NCBI GenBank assembly: GCA_018610025.1
Contig: JAHENW010000021.1
Span: forward strand, 1 to 13,012
Reading direction: 5' to 3'
DNA from: Thermoplasmatota archaeon
GTDB lineage: Archaea > Thermoplasmatota > Thermoplasmata > Halarchaeoplasmatales > Halarchaeoplasmataceae
DNA length: 13,012 nucleotides
Shown: in pieces, positions 5,795 through 13,012 of the stretch
Position numbering within the stretch: position 1 is the first letter of the stretch
Layout: every line of letters starts with the position of its first letter
The notes under the pieces: generated by a model
Database searches by the model: none
Seen by the model: only the letters and a program-made list of their open reading frames with translations
What the model was told of the DNA's origin: nothing
Program-made: the position numbers and the translations under genes

Positions 5795-8700
5795 ATGACT
5801 GAAAAGAGCAGTCCTCCTGAATTTCTGTTGAGTATGTTGATTGTGTGTGCTCTCCTTCTAAGCATGTTCACGCCGGTTTTAGCGAACACAGCCGGCCAGG
5901 TTAACGAAAGTTCCGACGATAACCCCACTCTAACTGCTTCTGGAGATACGTGGTATATAGACGATACCATATATTTGAACGGTACTCAGAAGAAGAGTGA
6001 TTTCACGAAAGACCGTAACATCATGATAAATTCGACCGGGAAACTGATGGTCAATAATGCTACATTGACCTTACTCATCGATGGATATCATCCCTGGAAG
6101 ATTACCGTTAGAAACGGTGGCATGCTTAATCTATGGAACTCTACCGTACGGACTCAAACCAACACCACCTTACTCCGTCCTTTCGTCAAGACCAATCTAA
6201 CGGCTAAAGGCGGCTCCTATATCGATCTGAACCATAACTCTACTCTTTCTTTCCCAGGCTGGGTGTACATAGATAATTCTTATCTGAACATGCAGGATTC
6301 TAAATTCACCCCACTGGATAATCTTCCAGAAGCCGATTATAATTGGGATGGGAATGTGGATTGGAACGGGGGCTTGGATGAGGACGATAATGATGACTGT
6401 CCCCGATTGATAGCGGATAATAACTCGGATGTATATATGGAGGACTCTCGGATAGAGAATTACTATGAAAACGATGATCTAGGAGAGATGATGTGGGAGC
6501 CCTATTCGAAGGGAGCATTGGACGATACCGGGGTATCATTATCGAACCTTTCTGATGACGACAACGAGTATTATGAGATAGAGCCGACCGAAACCATGAT
6601 GATAGAGTCCTGGAATCTTACCAACTCCAATTTCCCCGTGAAAGGAACATACCCCTATCTGAATCCGTTTGATAGGATAACATCCCTTTACGTCGAAGTG
6701 ATATATAAAACTGAAGAGGACTATACCGCTTATGACTCTCTTAACTATTCCAATACCACATCCGTCAACGAGCTGACTTCAATAACAAATACCGATGCTG
6801 AGACAGGAGTGGTTAAGGATATCTGGGAGATAGGGATGAGCAACTTTGGAGTAGAGCCGGGAGAAGAGAACGTTATGAATCTCACATTCTATCTTAACAA
6901 TACAGACCCCGGACCTAATGCTACTATACAGATCGATGAGATGAACCTCATCTCTGCATACGATAACGACATAAACATATGGAACTCTGAGATGACGGTC
7001 ATAAACAGTTACCTCGACATAGATTTCAACGCTAGTGATACCGATCCTAGAGACGCCTCAACGGAGGCCACTGACGAGCAAACATGGCTGGAAGACTCAA
7101 GGACAAGACATAGCGTGCTAAGGTTGTACCACTCAAATTTCAAGGGTTACGGATTGAGCGTGACCGGAGAGCCCTCGGCTCAGGGAGACCCAGTGCTCGT
7201 TCAGGATCGAGCTTCGGACAATAAGATATATCGATGGACGAATGTTAGAACTGTAGATAAAACGGGGACCCCCCTGGAAGGTGCGGAGATCAAGGCATTA
7301 CCGAATAATAACATAACTTCGCTGGATAAGAGGGTGGCCGGTTATATCGATCCTTATAACAATACCATGGCATGGGATTATCTGAACAGGACGGATTGGA
7401 CTCGAGGATACTTCAATCCCGCCAACGAGTCCTATGTTACCGATGAGGACGGCTTGACCACTATGTTCCTCCTGAGTGACTTGATCAAGCATCCGAGGGA
7501 TTGGCCGAACAGTAAATTCGTTGGGTCTTATACACTCAATGGAACTTATTCCAGTTCCGAGCATGATGTTGACCTTAATTACACCGATAAAGATACAAGC
7601 ATCAGTGCGTTCCCGGATCTCAGCGATTCTGCCAATAACTGCACTAGAAAATTGGAATTCGACTTAAGAGTCCCGAACCCAGATCTAGTGATTGACTCCA
7701 TCAATGCTCCGGACGAAGTCTTGAACGGAGATCAGGTAACCGTATCGGCGGATATAGTGAACCCGGGAGGGACGGACGCTCACAATGTCACCGTTGAGTT
7801 ATCTTACAATTACAGTGCTGAGTCCACTCCTCAACTTATAGGCTCCGATTATTTAGGTACTGTTCCTGGAAATGCCTCTACCACCATTACCACACAAGAA
7901 TTCGACTTCAATTATCCAGAAGCGGCCGATTATGAGATAATAGCAGAAGTGGATACGGACAATAATGTGAGTGAAGAAGACGAGACCAACAATGTCGCTA
8001 CCAAGATTTTGTCTGTAAAGACCGCTCCAGACCTGATCCCCACCAACTTCACGGCCTCTCCAGATCCAGTCACTGAAAGCAAATATCTAGACATAATTTC
8101 TCAGGTAAAGAATCAGGGAGGCTGGCCCACCGATCCTGTGACGGTCACCTTCCGGATAGACGGTACTGACGTATATTCTGAGAGTATATCTGGTCTGGCT
8201 CCCGGTGAAGTTAGTAACGAAGTATCCTATTCCTGGGAGGCGGAGATGCAGACCGATTCTCTTAATGAAGACAGGACCGTAGAGGTGATCGTGGAAGGGG
8301 ATACGAACGAAACAGCTACGGCCAATAATGGAGACAGCAAGACCGTAACTATAGTCAAGGCCCCAGACCTTTCAATTACAAAGGAGAACATCACCTTCAA
8401 TCCGTCCCGACATATACAAAATGATACGGATGTCCAGGTAACTGCAATAGTCTCCAATAGCGGTGGGGGTACTGTTACTACTGATGTGACCTTCTATGAT
8501 GGGATGGCCTTGTCCTCAAATATGATCGATGAGGAGCAGGTCACGATTCCGTCTCAAGATACCGCTGCGGCTCAGGTCACTTGGCATCCTACGAGAATCG
8601 GATATCATGATATAACTGTGGTAGTAGACAGAAACGACGAGGTATTTGAATCAGATGAAACCAATAATCAAGCGACCAGTAAACAACCGATATTCAACGA

Positions 8701-11353
8701 AAATTATCTGGGCGATATCATAGTGAACGGTACAGAGACCGTTGATATGGGCGGACAGACTGTGAACGGTTTCATCGTGGTAGAAGACCAGGGCACCTTG
8801 AATATAGGCAACACTGAAGAGACGTCCAATCTAGAGATGCAGATGAACAGGGACAATCAATTCGGAATCATCGTTAGGGATGAAGGCACCCTGAACCTGA
8901 AGAATACCTTGGTGTATTCCTCTAGGCCCTTCTCGATCCGTGTTTCTCATAGTGCAGAATTGAAGACTAACTACGAGACCACCATCTATAGTATGGTAAC
9001 AACTTACAGCCGGGACAATGCTCATCTCTGGTACAACGACAGCACGCTGGAAGGTGGGATAGATATAACGGGAGGCACCCTAACAGCTCGAGAGAGTGAA
9101 TTCACCTACAATGATAACCACATCCGGCCTGATACCATTGATTGTATCAATACCACTTTTGAAGATCCTTTGACCGACCTCTATGATACCACTGGCACCC
9201 TTACAGGGGTTGAAACGGATTCCATCCACATGCGAGGTGATTCCACCATAGAGATATATCGATGGATAGAGGTGACCGCCCTTAGCAACGGTAGTATACC
9301 TATACAGAATACAGCGGTGACAGCCGAGAGTACCTCGGCAACCATATCCTATCAGGAAACCGGCACCACTAAGGAAGGAGGGGTCGTATATCTTTCAGTA
9401 CTGACCGGAATATTGACTTCACAGGGGAGCGACAGATTCGCTAGTGAATACGAGATGACTGCTGAATATACAGAATCCGGGAATACCTATACAGCAGATC
9501 CGGTGAGAAAACAGGTCCCCAATTATCCGAGTACCGAGACCATGGTGAGCCTTGACCTGATGTTCGACGACCTCAAGATACCTGACCTGTGGATAACAGA
9601 TGATCAGGTCCAGGCAAATCTTACAGAGCTGACTGTAGGAGATTCGGTCCAAATCTCTGCGACGATAGGCAATGACGGCAGGGCGGACGCACAGGAAGTG
9701 GGTGTGAGTTTCTATATGGTGTCTGGGGGCAATCAAACCCTAATCGGCAATGAGACCCTGAATCTCGTACCCAGCAGAGAAAACAGAACCGCTTCTATAG
9801 ATTGGACCCCGGAGAAATTGATGGACGAAACGAAGGATAGAGAGAAGAGAAAAATAAATGTGGTAGTAGACCAGGACGTATTACCACTTGATGACGCCAA
9901 TGGTGGTAACAACGAGGCTAGCTTCTCGCTGGTAATCAAGGCCAAACCGCTCTTGAACTTCACCTCAGACCTGAAGCTATCCGTAGGGAATGATGCTGTC
10001 GACGATACGGTCATAGAGAGGGATAACTTGGGAATCATGGTGGAACTGATGAATTCTGGAGGAACGAACATAACCAATGCCACTATCAAGTTCAAATATG
10101 ATGGAGGCCTCATCGGAAAGAATATCGCTGACCTATTGATAGATGAAGAAGTAAATGTCACCCAACAATGGATGGTGGACATAAGGGGAAGCCAAACGAT
10201 CACCGTATGGGTGAACACTTCAGCGGTAGATAATATCTCCATTTCTAAGGATATAACGATAGAGGATATGGGGTTGAGTTTCACAGGCCTCAGTCTTCCA
10301 TCCGGCGAACAGGAGGGAGGAAATACGGTACTGGTCACAGGAGAATTGGTACGCTCTCAGGACGATAAACCCATAGAAGGGATAACGGTCAATGCCTATA
10401 TAGTGGACGAAAATGGAAACGTAGTAAATCAAGAAAGTCCCGGTTCAGCCGAGACCAACGCCGATGGAGAATTCACCATCACCATGGTGGTCCCAGATGA
10501 AGCGGGCGATTACAGGATAAGATTGGTTCCAGACCATCCAGCAGGTCAGGAATACACCTCAGATCAAGAGATGACGATCTCGCCGGCTGGTGGAGGTATA
10601 CCTCTCTGGATGATATTCTTATTCATAGCGATAGCTGCTGCAGGCGTTGTCGGAGGCGCAATGGCCTATCTCTGGTACCGTGGGCCAGAAGAATGGGTCG
10701 AATGTGGTAACTGCGGGGCCACGATCTCTGCGGAAGAAACAGAGTGTCCCGAGTGTGGCGTCGAGTTCGAGATGGATAAAGTCAGGTGCAGTGAGTGCGG
10801 CGATTGGATACCGGCCTCTGCTTCGACCTGCCCAGAATGCGGTGCAGAGTTCATAACAACTGGGAAGGAGATCGAAGAGTATTCCGATAGGATGAGAGAC
10901 CAATACAAAAAATACAAACAGAGATTCAAGAAAGAAGCCGAAAAAGAACTCGGTAGAGAACTGAGCGATGATCAGTTCATGAAATGGTGGAAGAATCAGC
11001 CATCCTTCATCACCTTCGATGAGTGGGTAGAACGGGAAGAGATACGTAGAAAAGAGGGCGGCATAGAATGTCCAGAATGTGGTTCCCTCAATCCATCAGA
11101 CGCAGCAATCTGTCAGAAATGCGGAAGCACGTTGATCCATGTTGAAACTGAAGAGGAAGAAGGAGAGCTAACACCCCTGGAGCCCGAAGAAAAGAAAGAA
11201 AAACCGGCAGCAGAACCAGAAGAAGAGAAGGAAACTACAGAGAAGACAACCGAGAAGCCGAAGAAGAAGAAAGTCAAGAAGAAAGTGAAGAAGAAACCCA
11301 AGAAGGTCAAGAAGAAGGTGAAGAAAAAAGGTGAAGAGGAAGAAGAATCATAG
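5795..11353 (+). CDS. Giant CARDB-repeat surface protein with TM anchor, zinc ribbons and Lys-rich tail
   Basis: The protein has 1852 residues. A Sec signal peptide (hydrophobic 10-29) probably ends at VLA|NT (30/31). The extracellular part comprises a beta-helix-like region (about 49-475), an Ig-like module opening with IYRW (479-482) and three CARDB-type domains (about 629-742, 745-855, 856-967). A second beta-helix (968-1140), a second IYRW module (from 1154), two more CARDB-type domains (1262-1384, 1384-1492) and a final Ig-like domain to 1600 follow. N-glycosylation sequons are abundant. One transmembrane helix spans 1602-1628. The cytoplasmic part has zinc-ribbon cysteine pairs C1637/C1640-C1651/C1654, C1665/C1668-C1679/C1682 and C1759/C1762-C1773/C1776, with a charged helical stretch between the second and third. 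An acidic stretch and a KKKVKKK-type tail (from about 1822) close it. CARDB domains are common in archaeal cell-surface adhesins. The function is unknown; a surface adhesin or sensor is the best guess. The gene stands alone with its own promoter and terminator. Confidence 0.9.
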   Translation: MTEKSSPPEFLLSMLIVCALLLSMFTPVLANTAGQVNESSDDNPTLTASGDTWYIDDTIYLNGTQKKSDFTKDRNIMINSTGKLMVNNATLTLLIDGYHPWKITVRNGGMLNLWNSTVRTQTNTTLLRPFVKTNLTAKGGSYIDLNHNSTLSFPGWVYIDNSYLNMQDSKFTPLDNLPEADYNWDGNVDWNGGLDEDDNDDCPRLIADNNSDVYMEDSRIENYYENDDLGEMMWEPYSKGALDDTGVSLSNLSDDDNEYYEIEPTETMMIESWNLTNSNFPVKGTYPYLNPFDRITSLYVEVIYKTEEDYTAYDSLNYSNTTSVNELTSITNTDAETGVVKDIWEIGMSNFGVEPGEENVMNLTFYLNNTDPGPNATIQIDEMNLISAYDNDINIWNSEMTVINSYLDIDFNASDTDPRDASTEATDEQTWLEDSRTRHSVLRLYHSNFKGYGLSVTGEPSAQGDPVLVQDRASDNKIYRWTNVRTVDKTGTPLEGAEIKALPNNNITSLDKRVAGYIDPYNNTMAWDYLNRTDWTRGYFNPANESYVTDEDGLTTMFLLSDLIKHPRDWPNSKFVGSYTLNGTYSSSEHDVDLNYTDKDTSISAFPDLSDSANNCTRKLEFDLRVPNPDLVIDSINAPDEVLNGDQVTVSADIVNPGGTDAHNVTVELSYNYSAESTPQLIGSDYLGTVPGNASTTITTQEFDFNYPEAADYEIIAEVDTDNNVSEEDETNNVATKILSVKTAPDLIPTNFTASPDPVTESKYLDIISQVKNQGGWPTDPVTVTFRIDGTDVYSESISGLAPGEVSNEVSYSWEAEMQTDSLNEDRTVEVIVEGDTNETATANNGDSKTVTIVKAPDLSITKENITFNPSRHIQNDTDVQVTAIVSNSGGGTVTTDVTFYDGMALSSNMIDEEQVTIPSQDTAAAQVTWHPTRIGYHDITVVVDRNDEVFESDETNNQATSKQPIFNENYLGDIIVNGTETVDMGGQTVNGFIVVEDQGTLNIGNTEETSNLEMQMNRDNQFGIIVRDEGTLNLKNTLVYSSRPFSIRVSHSAELKTNYETTIYSMVTTYSRDNAHLWYNDSTLEGGIDITGGTLTARESEFTYNDNHIRPDTIDCINTTFEDPLTDLYDTTGTLTGVETDSIHMRGDSTIEIYRWIEVTALSNGSIPIQNTAVTAESTSATISYQETGTTKEGGVVYLSVLTGILTSQGSDRFASEYEMTAEYTESGNTYTADPVRKQVPNYPSTETMVSLDLMFDDLKIPDLWITDDQVQANLTELTVGDSVQISATIGNDGRADAQEVGVSFYMVSGGNQTLIGNETLNLVPSRENRTASIDWTPEKLMDETKDREKRKINVVVDQDVLPLDDANGGNNEASFSLVIKAKPLLNFTSDLKLSVGNDAVDDTVIERDNLGIMVELMNSGGTNITNATIKFKYDGGLIGKNIADLLIDEEVNVTQQWMVDIRGSQTITVWVNTSAVDNISISKDITIEDMGLSFTGLSLPSGEQEGGNTVLVTGELVRSQDDKPIEGITVNAYIVDENGNVVNQESPGSAETNADGEFTITMVVPDEAGDYRIRLVPDHPAGQEYTSDQEMTISPAGGGIPLWMIFLFIAIAAAGVVGGAMAYLWYRGPEEWVECGNCGATISAEETECPECGVEFEMDKVRCSECGDWIPASASTCPECGAEFITTGKEIEEYSDRMRDQYKKYKQRFKKEAEKELGRELSDDQFMKWWKNQPSFITFDEWVEREEIRRKEGGIECPECGSLNPSDAAICQKCGSTLIHVETEEEEGELTPLEPEEKKEKPAAEPEEEKETTEKTTEKPKKKKVKKKVKKKPKKVKKKVKKKGEEEEES

Positions 11354-11390
11354 ACTGATCCTCTGACCTCCTTAAACCCCTTTCTCTTAT

Positions 11391-11415
11391 TTTGATTTTC
11401 CTTTTACTTTTTCTC
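11391..11415 (+). terminator. U-rich terminator after the surface-protein gene
   Basis: Starting about 40 bp after the stop codon there are several runs of T (TTTT and TTTTT) in a T-rich strand. This is the usual archaeal termination signal, and no strong hairpin precedes it. Confidence 0.45.
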
Positions 11416-11657
11416 CATCTTGGAAGCTGTGCCGTTCCTCTTTTCAAGTATCATGAGAAGAAAATATAGTATATATCCTTTCAGTGAAGGTCGGCCTCTG
11501 AGATATAATGTGTGTCTTAATGGGTGTCAAAAGGCTTGTGATCTATAAAGAGGACGGGAATTGCGTCTTACAGGAATCACATCTTTAGATTTTGAATGTT
11601 ATTGATTCGATCAAGGTCTGAGCGGATTATTGGATAGGAGTTAGGCTTCTACGGGAT

Positions 11658-11688
11658 AAAAAACGGAGAAGAGCACTTTCACTTCTCT
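11658..11688 (-). terminator. Hairpin plus U-tract terminator of the pilin operon
   Basis: On the minus strand the stem GAGAAG/CTTCTC (11682-11687/11666-11671, loop 10) is followed by a run of six T (complement of 11658-11663). It lies about 75 bp after the pilin stop codon and is oriented to end that transcript. Confidence 0.5.
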
Positions 11689-11759
11689 TTACAAAGTAAA
11701 TGGAGGAGGGGATAATGGATAATCCTATCTCCTCTAACCTTCTGTCCACTATATTTACA

Positions 11760-12617
11760 TCACACAGAGATCTCCATATTCACTCTAGCATAAGTCAACC
11801 TTAGTTCGTAGACATCGTTCCCGAGATCTATGTTGAGAAGATTCCCGGATCCATCTACACTCTTAATACCGGTCTCATTGATGAGCCAGCTCTTCCAGGC
11901 ATGGGGATATAAAGACCGTATAGAGAGATTGAAGTTATCTATACCCCTGAAGTTCCTTCTTGTACTGCTCCACAGCTCGGTGGTAACTCCTACCGAATCA
12001 GTTCCTCCAACGCTCAGGTCTTCCCCTATGATGTCCACCAAGGTTATCCTAACGGAATAGTTCCCACCTTCCAATTTGTCTATCGTTATAGCCGGGTCTG
12101 CTCTGATGACCGATTTCTGAGATTGCTCGAGAATGATAGCGCCTCCTTCATAGATTATGGACTGCTGCTCGAAATACCTATTCAATACTTCTAAAGAGAG
12201 GTTCCCGGTGGAGGTGAATTGCTTGGGACTACCTTTGGAATCGGTAAAACTGATGTCCATATTCCCATAATCGTCCGGGGAGAGACGGACCACTCCCGGA
12301 GTCTGGCTGGCGAAAAGAGGTACACCCTCGGATCCCAATCTTATCGAGGAGTACATGGGGTAATCCTTGTAATCGTTCATTATCAGACTGTCCACTGACC
12401 CTTTCAGATACCCGAACTGCTCCATGGTCTGATCCATATGGTAGGCCTCTTTGTCTTCCATCCAGACCGGGACATATTGTTGAGTAACCATGGAGAGTAA
12501 ACTAAGAAATATCAGGAGGGCCATGATAGTCCCTACAGTAGTCGCCACACCGCTCTCGGAATCGATTATGTTCTTTTTTCTTAGTTTCATCTTTTCAAAC
12601 AGATTTTTCTTATCCAT
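11760..12617 (-). CDS. Archaeal type IV pilin-like membrane-anchored protein
   Basis: The protein has 285 residues. A basic N-terminus (KKNLFEKMKLRKKN) is followed by SESGVATTVGTIMALLIFLSLLSMV (about 20-44). This resembles the archaeal pilin N-terminal pattern (GVSPVVGTILLV), in which a prepilin peptidase cuts after a Gly before the hydrophobic helix that packs into the pilus core; G23 would be the cut site. A conventional Glu at +5 is absent. The remaining 240 residues are a predominantly beta, extracellular-looking domain with NxS/T sequons and no recognised fold, larger than a simple pilin. It could be a minor pilin, a tip adhesin or a membrane-anchored cell-surface protein. The ATG at 12617 has a perfect GGTGATC Shine-Dalgarno sequence (12629-12623) and lies 16 nt after the secretion ATPase gene, so the two are co-transcribed. 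That supports a role with that machine. Confidence 0.75.
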   Translation of the reverse strand: MDKKNLFEKMKLRKKNIIDSESGVATTVGTIMALLIFLSLLSMVTQQYVPVWMEDKEAYHMDQTMEQFGYLKGSVDSLIMNDYKDYPMYSSIRLGSEGVPLFASQTPGVVRLSPDDYGNMDISFTDSKGSPKQFTSTGNLSLEVLNRYFEQQSIIYEGGAIILEQSQKSVIRADPAITIDKLEGGNYSVRITLVDIIGEDLSVGGTDSVGVTTELWSSTRRNFRGIDNFNLSIRSLYPHAWKSWLINETGIKSVDGSGNLLNIDLGNDVYELRLTYARVNMEISV

Positions 12618-12622
12618 TCAAC

Positions 12623-12629
12623 GATCACC
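12623..12629 (-). promoter_or_regulatory. Strong Shine-Dalgarno site of the pilin-like gene
   Basis: GGTGATC on the minus strand is a full match to the archaeal 16S rRNA 3' end. It sits 5 nt before the ATG and within the 16-nt gap after the ATPase gene. It fixes the start and indicates translation from a polycistronic mRNA. Confidence 0.8.
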
Positions 12630-12633
12630 TTTT

Positions 12634-13012
12634 CTATTCAACCTCTTCCTTCACCATATCCATAATCCTTTCTTTATCCCTATAATATGAATAGATGATA
12701 TGGGCGAATTCCTTGTAATCATTTATATCTTTCTTGCTCATATATTCTAGGACCTTCTTTCTCCTCTTCACTTCTCTTTCCATCTCTCGCTGAGACCAGT
12801 TGAGGGATTCGGCTACCTGCTCGTAGGTATAACTATGGCCACTGTAGTTGTATGAATCATCGGCTGGATTCCAGGTATAAGCTTTATTGGTTATAAGCTC
12901 GTCCGTATCTGGATCTACACCTACGATTTCGATAACGTTCTTTATCCTCCTTACCATCTTCCGTCCTACCTTGACTTTGGCCTGGAGTAGCACTATGTCC
13001 AGTGCCCCGACC
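12634..13012 (-). CDS. Type II/IV secretion (archaellum/pilus-type) ATPase, C-terminal part
   Basis: Only the last 125 residues are in the window; the frame is open to the right edge (VGALDIVLLQAKVKVGRK...), so the apparent GTG start at 12993 is internal. The segment matches the C-terminal region of archaeal GspE/FlaI/PilB-type hexameric ATPases. It has the LDIVLLQ strand, RRIKNVIEIVGVDPDTDELITNKAYTWNPADDSY (the usual EIxxxDPxTxELxxNxxFxWxP pattern) and a charged helical end. Walker A and B lie outside the window. Such cytoplasmic ATPases power assembly of pili or archaella together with a polytopic TadC/FlaJ-type platform protein. The next gene in the operon is pilin-like, not the platform protein, so the latter may lie upstream, beyond the edge. 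The exact subfamily cannot be decided from this fragment. Confidence 0.82.
   Translation of the reverse strand, partial: VGALDIVLLQAKVKVGRKMVRRIKNVIEIVGVDPDTDELITNKAYTWNPADDSYNYSGHSYTYEQVAESLNWSQREMEREVKRRKKVLEYMSKKDINDYKEFAHIIYSYYRDKERIMDMVKEEVE

Larger units (their letters stand above)
11354..11759. other. Convergent intergenic spacer
   Basis: These 406 bp lie between the 3' ends of two genes. Besides the terminators listed separately there is a hairpin 11706-11713/11727-11734 (8 bp with one G-U), just downstream of the pilin stop on the minus strand. There is also a weaker hairpin at 11419-11425/11442-11448. A TATA-like stretch (11465-11478) precedes a 26-codon plus-strand ORF (11508-11588), which I do not regard as a supported gene. 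Nothing else recognisable was found. Confidence 0.6.

Noticed and set aside
9733..10338. 201-codon minus-strand ORF opposite the surface-protein gene
   Set aside because: It is a shadow of the CARDB-coding frame with Ser/Ile/Val-biased composition and no promoter or RBS.

Overview
The window is archaeal and most likely from a euryarchaeal lineage, with Thermoplasmatota as the best guess. It encodes the small subunit of the D-family DNA polymerase and ribosomal protein S3Ae. It has a tRNA gene with a bulge-helix-bulge intron at position 37/38, TATA-type promoters placed for leaderless mRNAs, Shine-Dalgarno sequences of the GGTGA(TC) type, and an archaeal pilus ATPase/pilin pair. The lineage is inferred from gene content and style, not from a search.

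Layout. (1) 1-1761 (+) is the C-terminal two thirds of a cyanophycin-synthetase-like enzyme (end of ATP-grasp plus Mur-ligase domain), cut by the left edge. (2) 1762-2282 is a long AT-rich spacer holding at least seven short, near-perfect hairpins, and it ends in the promoter of the next gene. (3) 2283-3185 (+) is ribosomal protein S3Ae with an unusual C-terminal extension: a poly-Glu linker followed by a helix-hairpin-helix domain. (4) 3198-3418 (+), 12 nt after the S3Ae stop, is a CAU-anticodon tRNA (probably elongator Met) interrupted by a 147-nt intron with an ideal bulge-helix-bulge. The intron is packed with hairpins and carries a 12-bp direct repeat that duplicates its own 3' splice junction. 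The last 17 bp of the tRNA gene are repeated 119 bp downstream, after two more hairpins. (5) On the minus strand, a nitroreductase (5103-5648) is followed by the DNA polymerase D small subunit DP1 (3598-5022), each with its own promoter. (6) 5795-11353 (+) encodes a 1852-residue secreted and membrane-anchored protein: signal peptide, two rounds of a beta-helix/Ig-like/CARDB module, one transmembrane helix, three cytoplasmic zinc ribbons and a lysine-rich tail. (7) 11354-11759 is a convergent spacer with terminators for both strands. (8) On the minus strand, a type IV pilus/secretion ATPase (C-terminus only, running off the right edge) and a pilin-like protein form an operon.

The genes do not form one pathway: translation, replication, polymer biosynthesis and surface functions sit side by side. 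The most unusual part is the non-coding DNA around S3Ae and the tRNA. The same style of hairpin (GGAA in the left arm, TTCC in the right arm, 2-4 nt loop) fills the spacer upstream of S3Ae and the tRNA intron, and less typical hairpins lie in the tRNA 3' flank. Direct repeats in and around the tRNA suggest that it has been enlarged by insertion or duplication. The S3Ae-HhH fusion and the very large modular surface protein are the most interesting protein-level observations.
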